Assembly: GCA_029266795.1 (NCBI GenBank)
Contig: JAQSWE010000011.1
Coordinates: 1-19,041, forward strand
From: Alphaproteobacteria bacterium
Lineage (GTDB): Bacteria; Pseudomonadota; Alphaproteobacteria; Micavibrionales; UBA2020
Direction: 5' to 3'
Length of the DNA: 19,041 nucleotides
A program made the position numbers and the translations under genes. Below are positions 14,129 to 19,041 of this stretch, piece by piece (positions within the stretch are counted from its first letter, which is position 1; each line of letters begins with the position of its first letter). Below the pieces are notes generated by a model, which was not told the origin of the DNA, ran no database searches, and worked only from the letters and a program-made list of their open reading frames with translations.

Positions 14129-15505
14129 ATGAAAGTCGTTATCTGCGGCGCTGGCCAGGTGGGAACATCCATCGCGGCCTATCTGGCGGAAGAAGGGAAC
14201 AACGTCTCCCTCATCGACCGCAGTCCCGAACTCATCGCGGACGTCAACGAGAACCTCGATGTCACTGGCATCGTCGGCCACGCCTCCAGCCCCGATGTGC
14301 TGGATCAGGCGGGCACGGCGGATGCCGAGATGCTGATCGCCGCGACCTATTCGGATGAAGTCAACATGGTCGCCTGCCAGGTTGCGCATTCGCTGTTCCG
14401 CGTACCGATGAAGATTGCGCGCATTCGTGCGGGCGCGTACCTGAACCCGCAATGGTCGAACCTTTACAGCCGCGATCACCTGCCGATCGATGTCGTGATT
14501 TCACCGGAGGTGGAGGTCGCGCGCTCTATCGCCAACCGCCTGCGCGTACCCGGCGCATTCAACATCATTCCCATGGCGGACGGCCTTGTCCAACTAGTGA
14601 GCGTGATCTGCAAGGCGAATTGCCCGCTGGTGCATACGCCCCTGAAACACCTGACCTCGCTGTTCCCCGACCTAACAGTCGAGATCGTCGCGATCATTCG
14701 TGGCGCGCAACAGATTATCCCGTCGGGCGACGACGAAATTCTGCCCGGCGACGAGGTTTATTTTGTGTCGTCGACCGACCATCTAGCACGCTCAATGGCG
14801 GCATTTGGTTATGAAGACCAACAGGCGCGCCGCGTCCTGATCGTCGGCGCGGGCAAAATCGGCACACTGCTGGCGACAGAGCTGGGCCGTACGCGCAAAG
14901 ACATCGCCGTGCGTTTGATCGATGCAGATTTCGACAAGGCGCATAGCGCGTCCGATACCCTGCCGGGCGTGACTGTTATTCACGGCGACGGACTTTCTAA
15001 AGAAATTCTCGAAGAAGCCAATATCCGTGAAACGGAGGCGCTGATCGCCGTCATGAACCATGACGAGAGCAATATCCTCGCTTCCATGCTGGCGAAACAA
15101 CATGGCTGCGAGCGCGCGATTACGCTGATTAACAACCCCGCCTTCACCTCGCTCGTCACCAGCCTCGGCGTCGACGCGATTGTGAACCCACGTGCCATTA
15201 CGGTTTCGACAATCCTGCAGCATGTCCGCCGTGGCCGTATCAAGGCCGCCCACAGCTTGCGCGACGGTTTCGCGGAAATTCTGGAAGTTGAAGCGCTTGA
15301 TACATCTGCCATCGTCAACATTCCTATCCGCGAGATCAAGCGTCCGAAAAACATGATCTTCGGGCTGATCGTGCGCGGCAAATCAATCATCACGCCGCGC
15401 GCCGATACGGTCATCAAGCCTGACGATCGCGTCATCATTCTGGCCGCTCACGACCAAGTAAAGCGCGTGGAGCAGATGTTCGCCGTCCGTCCGGAGTATT
15501 TCTAA
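14129..15505 (+). CDS. trkA: Trk potassium-uptake regulatory subunit TrkA
   Basis: A 458-residue cytoplasmic peripheral protein that gates Trk-type potassium transporters in response to NAD(H) or ATP. It has the TrkA duplication. The first Rossmann RCK_N domain starts at residue 1 with GAGQVG (7-12) and an acidic residue ending the second strand (LIDRS). An RCK_C-like region covers about 140-218. A second Rossmann domain starts with VLIVGAGKIG (236-245), and a second RCK_C domain ends the protein. Length matches full two-repeat TrkA. The start is six bases after ntrX, with AGAAGG as a plausible ribosome site. The stop TAA shares its last A with the ATG of dat (TAATG). The membrane partner TrkH/TrkG is not in the window. 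Confidence 0.94.
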   Translation: MKVVICGAGQVGTSIAAYLAEEGNNVSLIDRSPELIADVNENLDVTGIVGHASSPDVLDQAGTADAEMLIAATYSDEVNMVACQVAHSLFRVPMKIARIRAGAYLNPQWSNLYSRDHLPIDVVISPEVEVARSIANRLRVPGAFNIIPMADGLVQLVSVICKANCPLVHTPLKHLTSLFPDLTVEIVAIIRGAQQIIPSGDDEILPGDEVYFVSSTDHLARSMAAFGYEDQQARRVLIVGAGKIGTLLATELGRTRKDIAVRLIDADFDKAHSASDTLPGVTVIHGDGLSKEILEEANIRETEALIAVMNHDESNILASMLAKQHGCERAITLINNPAFTSLVTSLGVDAIVNPRAITVSTILQHVRRGRIKAAHSLRDGFAEILEVEALDTSAIVNIPIREIKRPKNMIFGLIVRGKSIITPRADTVIKPDDRVIILAAHDQVKRVEQMFAVRPEYF

Positions 15506-16389
15506 TGCCGCGCATCGCCTATGTTTCGGGCCGCTACATCCCCCATGCTGATGCCGGCGTCCATATAGAAGACCGCGGATTCCAGTTCGCCGACAGCGTC
15601 TATGAAGTCGTCGCGCTTGTTAACGGTCGTTTGTGCGATGAAGTCGGCCATCTGGATCGCCTTGAACGATCACTGGGTGAACTGCGCATCAAGATGCCGA
15701 TGCCGCGCCGCTCGATGGAAATGACCTTGCGTGAAATGGTACGCCGTAATCGTATTCGCAACGGCATGCTTTATATGCAAGTTACGCGCGGCGTCGCGCA
15801 GCGCGATTTCGTGTTCCCAAAAAAATCTGACACCACGCTTGTCATGACGCTATATCCGGCAAAATATGACATTCCCGTCCGGAAAGCCGCCGTCAAAAAA
15901 GTCATCACCGTTCCCGATATCCGCTGGAAACGCCGCGACATCAAGACAACCGCCCTGATCGGGCAGGTGCTGGCGAAACAGGCCGCCGCCGACAAAGGTG
16001 CGTATGAGGCATGGATGGTCGATGATGACGGTTTCGTGACCGAAGGCTCGTCCAGCAACGCATGGATTATCGACAAGAACCGCAACCTCATCACCCGCGC
16101 GACCGCGAATAACAGCATCCTGAAGGGCGTCACGCGCAGTGCGCTACAAGCGCTGTGCAAAAAAGAAAAGATCAAGATCGTTGAGCGTAAATTTACTGTT
16201 GCGGAAGCTTACAAGGCGCAGGAAGCATTCTGCTCCTCCGCCGTCGCACTGATCGCTCCGGTCGTGCAGATCGACGACAAGAAAATCGGCAACGGACAGG
16301 CGGGAGAAATCACCTGCAAGCTGCTCGACCTGTACATGGAATACGCCACCAAAACCGGCGGCAAACAAGAACGCTGGAACCCTGCATGA
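15505..16389 (+). CDS. dat: D-amino-acid (D-alanine) aminotransferase, class IV PLP enzyme
   Basis: A 294-residue fold-type IV aminotransferase. The likely reaction is transfer between D-alanine (or another D-amino acid) and a 2-oxo acid. Expected PLP residues are visible: Lys147 in DIKTTALIGQVLAKQ as the Schiff-base lysine, Glu180 in FVTEGSSSNAWII contacting the pyridine nitrogen, and an Arg near the start in EDRGFQFADSVYEVV. The block DIK-T-x-x-L is closer to D-amino-acid aminotransferase than to branched-chain IlvE, and the ntrX-trkA-dat-hfq context supports dat, which lies at this position in rhizobia. Aminodeoxychorismate lyase is a less likely alternative. It overlaps trkA by one base and the HAD gene by four. 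Confidence 0.87.
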   Translation: MPRIAYVSGRYIPHADAGVHIEDRGFQFADSVYEVVALVNGRLCDEVGHLDRLERSLGELRIKMPMPRRSMEMTLREMVRRNRIRNGMLYMQVTRGVAQRDFVFPKKSDTTLVMTLYPAKYDIPVRKAAVKKVITVPDIRWKRRDIKTTALIGQVLAKQAAADKGAYEAWMVDDDGFVTEGSSSNAWIIDKNRNLITRATANNSILKGVTRSALQALCKKEKIKIVERKFTVAEAYKAQEAFCSSAVALIAPVVQIDDKKIGNGQAGEITCKLLDLYMEYATKTGGKQERWNPA

Positions 16390-17063
16390 CAGCCCTTGCC
16401 AAACCCCGCGCGATTATTTTCGATTGGGACGACACGATTGTCGACAATTGGGAAACGGCGTTCAAGGCGCTGAACACCGCGCTTGTGCATATGGGCGTGG
16501 AAGCATGGACGGAAGACGAAGCCCGCCGCCGCTCCGGCCCCTCGGCCCGCGACCTCTTCACCGGACTGTTCGGGGCCGACCGCTGGCAGGAAGCCGATAA
16601 GGTCTATTACGATACCTTTTGTGCCATCGTTTTCGACAATGTGAGGCAGCATGATGACGCCGAAAACCTGCTGCAGATGCTGCAGGATAATGGCATCGAA
16701 ATGGGTGTCGTCAGCAACAAGCGCAATCCGCTGCTGAGACAGGAAATCACCCATCTGGGCTTCGACAAGTTTTTCAAAGAAATACTCGGAGCAGGGGAGG
16801 CGTCTGCAGATAAGCCTAATCCTGCGCCATTACTGCTCGCACTGGAACGCATGGGCATCGAGCCGGGTCCCGATGTCTGGTATCTGGGCGACAGTCATAC
16901 CGACATGATGTGCGCGCTCGCCGCAGGCTGCACGCCGATCCTGATCGAAACGAAAACGCCGCCAGAAGATCTGCTGATCAAGAACCCGCCAGCCCAGCGT
17001 TTCCGCCAGCACAAGGACCTTATGGAATACGTGCGGGGCTATTTCGGCGGCCCGCGCCCGTAA
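16386..17063 (+). CDS. HAD-superfamily hydrolase, phosphoglycolate-phosphatase-like
   Basis: A 225-residue soluble phosphatase of the haloacid dehalogenase group. All four motifs are seen. Motif I is FDWDDT, with nucleophile Asp13 and acid/base Asp15. Motif II is VVSNK with Ser110. Motif III is Lys143 in ADKPNPAP. Motif IV is YLGDSHTD with Asp169 and Asp173. A helical cap domain (about 20-95) fits subfamily IA, like Gph or pyrophosphatase PpaX, but nothing fixes the substrate. The ATG overlaps the dat stop (ATGA), so it is the last gene of the ntr-trkA-dat run before a 112-base gap. The C-terminus is slightly longer than the core fold and ends in Gly/Pro/Arg residues. Confidence 0.88.
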   Translation: MTALAKPRAIIFDWDDTIVDNWETAFKALNTALVHMGVEAWTEDEARRRSGPSARDLFTGLFGADRWQEADKVYYDTFCAIVFDNVRQHDDAENLLQMLQDNGIEMGVVSNKRNPLLRQEITHLGFDKFFKEILGAGEASADKPNPAPLLLALERMGIEPGPDVWYLGDSHTDMMCALAAGCTPILIETKTPPEDLLIKNPPAQRFRQHKDLMEYVRGYFGGPRP

Positions 17064-17073
17064 CGGCATTAAT

Positions 17074-17105
17074 TTCACTTGTGAAGCCCCTGATTCGCCT
17101 ATAGA
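17074..17105 (+). promoter_or_regulatory. Possible hfq promoter with palindrome at the -35 box
   Basis: TTGTGA (17079-17084) and TATAGA (17100-17105) are separated by 15 bases, a short but workable spacing; each matches four of six consensus positions. The -35 box lies in an inverted repeat TTCAC-TT-GTGAA (17074-17085) that could bind a regulator. The prediction fits the only sizeable gap between the preceding gene and hfq. Confidence 0.4.
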
Positions 17106-17119
17106 TTTTTAGAGGTGGC

Positions 17120-17150
17120 ATAGATCAAGTGCCCTTTAAAAACGATCTAT
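17120..17150 (+). repeat. Inverted repeat in the hfq leader
   Basis: Perfect 7-base arms ATAGATC (17120-17126) and GATCTAT (17144-17150) are separated by 17 bases. They lie between the predicted promoter and the hfq ribosome site (GAGGG at 17160-17164). In RNA this could form an AT-rich hairpin just upstream of the ribosome site. The intervening loop is A-rich, and A-rich tracts are the type of sequence Hfq binds. Confidence 0.5.
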
Positions 17151-17175
17151 TTAGAAGCCGAGGGAATAATAAAAA

Positions 17176-17448
17176 ATGTCGGACAAAAGCCAAAACCTTC
17201 AGGACAAGTTCCTCAATAAAATCCGCAAAGAAAAAATGTCCGTCACCGTATTCCTGGTGAACGGCGTCAAGCTGCAGGGTATTATCACCTGGTTCGATAA
17301 CTTTTCGATGCTGCTGCGCCGCGATTCACATTCGCAGCTGATCTATAAGCACGCGATCTCCACCATCATGCCCGCATCGCCCGTTCGCCTGAACGATGAT
17401 GACGGCGCGGAAGTCGAAGCGGGCGATAACTCAGCCCCCCACGCTTAA
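17176..17448 (+). CDS. hfq: RNA chaperone Hfq
   Basis: A 90-residue Sm-like hexameric RNA chaperone that pairs small RNAs with mRNAs. The N-terminal RNA-binding segment NLQDKFLNKIRKEK carries Gln9, Asp10 and Phe12 of the proximal face. Sm1 covers VTVFLVNGVKLQGIITWFDN, and the Sm2 signature YKHAIS is at residues 57-62 with His59. The C-terminal tail is short and acidic (LNDDDGAEVEAGD), as in alphaproteobacteria, where acidic tails are thought to limit nonspecific RNA binding. GAGGG lies 11 bases before the ATG, a slightly long spacing. The hflX gene begins 15 bases after the stop; hfq-hflX is a widely conserved pair. Confidence 0.97.
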   Translation: MSDKSQNLQDKFLNKIRKEKMSVTVFLVNGVKLQGIITWFDNFSMLLRRDSHSQLIYKHAISTIMPASPVRLNDDDGAEVEAGDNSAPHA

Positions 17449-17463
17449 ATTATAAAGAATCCA

Positions 17464-18828
17464 ATGAGCCAAAAAGTCGTCGTTATTCACCCCGAGCTGT
17501 CATCGCATAAAGGGGCGGACGGAAACGTGCGCATCCACGCGCGCATTCCGGAAGCATCGCTGGAGGAGGCTGTTGGCCTTGCCCGCGCCATCAACCTTGA
17601 CGTCGTCCATCAGGAAATCGTCAAGCTGCCCCGTATCACGCCTGCCACCATCATCGGCAAAGGCACGGTCGAGCGCATCAAGGGCGTGGCCAAGGAACTG
17701 GAAGCGAAACTGATTTTCGTCGATTACGCGCTCAGCCCCGTGCAGCAGCGCAACCTTGAAAAAGCATGGGATGCGAAAGTCATCGACCGCACCGGCCTGA
17801 TCTTGGAAATTTTCGGCGCCCGCGCGCGCACGAAGGAAGGCCAGCTGCAGGTTGAACTCGCCGCGCTCAGCTTCCAGCGGTCGCGCCTTGTGCGGTCATG
17901 GACCCACCTTGAGCGCCAACGCGGGGGCTTCGGCTTCATGGGCGGCCCCGGTGAAACGCAGATCGAAACCGACCGACGCCTGATCGATGAACGCGTGCGC
18001 CGCTTGAAGGAAGATTTGGAAAGCGTGCGCGCCAACCGCAAGCTGCAGCGTGAATCGCGCAAGCGCGAGCCATATCCGATCGTCGCCATCGTCGGCTATA
18101 CTAACGCCGGAAAGTCGACCCTTTTTAACCGGCTGACGGGATCTGAAGTTTTTGTGAAGGATTTGCTGTTCGCGACGCTCGACACCACGATGCGCGGTCT
18201 TGAACTGCCGTCGGGTAAGCAGGCGATTTTGTCCGACACTGTCGGTTTTATTTCGGAACTGCCGACGCAGCTCGTTGCCGCCTTCCGCGCGACGCTGGAG
18301 GAAGTGGCAGAAGCAACCGTCATTCTGCATGTCCGTGATATCGGGCAGGAAAATACCGAGTCCGAGCGCGAGGATGTTCTGACGATTTTGCGCAGCTTGG
18401 ATATCGACGCGGAACACGATCCGCGCGTGATCGAGGTGCTGAACAAGATCGACAGCCTGCCGGAAGAAGACCATCTGGAACTGGTGCGCCGCACGCAGCG
18501 ACAGGCCGGACGTGTTGTTGCTGTGTCCGCGATGAGCGGTGAGGGGATCGACACGCTGCTCGGCATGATCGACGACAAGCTGGGCGAGAACCGCCAGATA
18601 CTAACCGCGCATATCGATATTGCCGATGGCAAGGCGGTCGCGTGGCTTTATCGCCGCGGGCAGGTGCTGGGCCGCAAGGATACGCAGAAACACGCGCAAG
18701 TGACCGTTAGCCTGGAGCCGGAAGACGTCGACCGCTTCAACGCGCAGTTCGGCTACAAATGGACCGAACCAAAATCATCAGAGAAAAAAACGGAAAAGAA
18801 AAAGCCCCGACCGCGTAAAAAGGCGTAA
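17464..18828 (+). CDS. hflX: Ribosome-associated GTPase HflX
   Basis: A 454-residue GTPase that binds the 50S subunit and, in known systems, splits stalled or hibernating 70S ribosomes. The N-terminal HflX domain (about 1-150) has GKGTVERIK (65-73). A glycine-rich linker GGFGFMGGPGETQIETDRR (154-172) and a coiled segment precede the G domain. G-domain motifs are intact: G1 GYTNAGKS (211-218), G3 DTVG (258-261) and G4 NKID (327-330). The C-terminal domain ends in a Lys-rich tail (PKSSEKKTEKKKPRPRKKA) that may bind rRNA. The bases encoding this tail also form a terminator for the convergent gene, and the stop TAA lies in a hairpin loop. The mazG gene that follows hflX in rhizobia is not here. 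Confidence 0.96.
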   Translation: MSQKVVVIHPELSSHKGADGNVRIHARIPEASLEEAVGLARAINLDVVHQEIVKLPRITPATIIGKGTVERIKGVAKELEAKLIFVDYALSPVQQRNLEKAWDAKVIDRTGLILEIFGARARTKEGQLQVELAALSFQRSRLVRSWTHLERQRGGFGFMGGPGETQIETDRRLIDERVRRLKEDLESVRANRKLQRESRKREPYPIVAIVGYTNAGKSTLFNRLTGSEVFVKDLLFATLDTTMRGLELPSGKQAILSDTVGFISELPTQLVAAFRATLEEVAEATVILHVRDIGQENTESEREDVLTILRSLDIDAEHDPRVIEVLNKIDSLPEEDHLELVRRTQRQAGRVVAVSAMSGEGIDTLLGMIDDKLGENRQILTAHIDIADGKAVAWLYRRGQVLGRKDTQKHAQVTVSLEPEDVDRFNAQFGYKWTEPKSSEKKTEKKKPRPRKKA

Positions 18829-18849
18829 CGCCTTTGCTGGCCGGGGCTT
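18788..18849 (-). terminator. Terminator for the convergent minus-strand gene, overlapping the hflX 3' end
   Basis: The outer stem is AAGCCCCG (18802-18809) with CGGGGCTT (18842-18849), extended inward by CC/GG after one mismatch. Inside it is a second perfect stem, AAAGGCG/CGCCTTT (18819-18825 with 18829-18835), with loop TAA. Read on the minus strand the outer stem is followed by a T-rich tract (18804 down to 18788), a classic rho-independent arrangement. On the plus strand only a weak T content follows, so it may also end hflX transcripts but less efficiently. Confidence 0.75.
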
Positions 18850-18867
18850 GATTTCGTGGTCTAAAGG

Positions 18868-19041
18868 TTAGACAGCGGGCGCAGCAGGAGCTGCGGGCTT
18901 CGGAGCTTCAGGAGCTTTTTCCACAGCAGCAGCTGCGGGAGCTTCAGCGGCAGGAGCCGTTTCAGCTTTGGGAGCTTCGGGAGCTGCTTTTTTGGTGAAC
19001 AGGTCCGTCAGTGCTTTTGCCCAAGCTTTGGGTTTGTCGAG
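18868..19041 (-). CDS. C-terminal end of an Ala/Pro/Lys-rich protein (partial, unidentified)
   Basis: This frame is open from the right window edge to a TAA at 18868-18870 and gives 57 residues. The first visible residues are LDKPKAWAKALTDLFTKK, amphipathic and possibly helical. The rest is a low-complexity tail of repeated Ala-Pro-Glu-Ala and Ala-Pro-Lys units ending APAAPAV. Nearly all alanines use GCT, while neighbouring genes favour GCC and GCG; a bias of this kind is often seen in highly expressed genes. A strong terminator follows. The tail could belong to a ribosomal, phasin-like or surface-linked protein, but the informative part lies outside the window and I do not name it. Confidence 0.72.
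   Translation of the reverse strand, partial: LDKPKAWAKALTDLFTKKAAPEAPKAETAPAAEAPAAAAVEKAPEAPKPAAPAAPAV

Noticed and set aside
12947..14479. A 510-codon open frame on the minus strand across ntrX and the start of trkA
   Set aside because: It lies antisense to two genes with clear conserved motifs, its product is rich in His, Arg, Asp and Gly without any recognisable domain, and such long antisense frames are expected in GC-rich DNA.
17092..17096. A GANTC methylation site in the hfq promoter spacer
   Set aside because: Such five-base sites occur about every 256 bases by chance, so a single copy does not support cell-cycle control.
1..19041. CRISPR arrays, tRNA or rRNA genes, insertion sequences, phage genes, toxin-antitoxin or defence systems
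   Set aside because: No repeat-spacer pattern, RNA gene, transposase, integrase or defence-type domain was seen on either strand. The window is densely filled by household genes.

Overview
The window is an ordinary-looking stretch of chromosomal core genome from an alphaproteobacterium. It is GC-rich, genes are tightly packed, and many starts overlap the preceding stop. The lineage call rests on gene order: the ntrB-ntrC-ntrY-ntrX-trkA-dat-hfq-hflX block and a fused ispDF gene are both well-known alphaproteobacterial arrangements. The sequence alone does not fix the genus. A Rhodospirillales- or Micavibrio-like origin is only an inference. No RNA gene, insertion sequence, prophage, CRISPR array or integrase was found, and no gene-free stretch exceeds about 170 bases.

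Region 1 (2-3347, plus) is the end of the pyruvate dehydrogenase operon: the 3' end of pdhB, then pdhC, a small VOC/PhnB-like gene, lpdA and a rho-independent terminator. Region 2 (3383-5443) has a GNAT acetyltransferase on the minus strand diverging from lipA and a RatA/COQ10-like START-domain gene on the plus strand. LipA makes the lipoyl cofactor carried by the E2 subunit encoded just upstream. Region 3 (5440-7863, minus) is a compact ispDF-pgpA-pncC(cinA) operon for isoprenoid precursors, phosphatidylglycerol and pyridine-nucleotide salvage, with a good sigma70-type promoter at 7902-7930.

Region 4 (8028-17063, plus) holds two two-component systems, NtrB/NtrC and NtrY/NtrX, followed by the potassium-uptake regulator trkA, a D-amino-acid aminotransferase and a HAD phosphatase, nearly all with overlapping or abutting reading frames. 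Region 5 (17064-19041) has hfq with its own likely promoter and leader, then hflX. On the minus strand is the end of an Ala/Pro/Lys-rich protein that converges on hflX.

I did not find a new multi-gene system. The most interesting unexplained signals are in non-coding DNA. Three copies of a 17-base motif, spaced 28-29 bases apart, lie directly upstream of ntrB. A nested hairpin has the hflX stop codon in its loop, and part of that hairpin sits inside the coding sequence. Short inverted repeats lie in the lipA and hfq upstream regions. Protein-level oddities are the VOC gene inside the PDH operon and an extra N-terminal membrane segment on PgpA.
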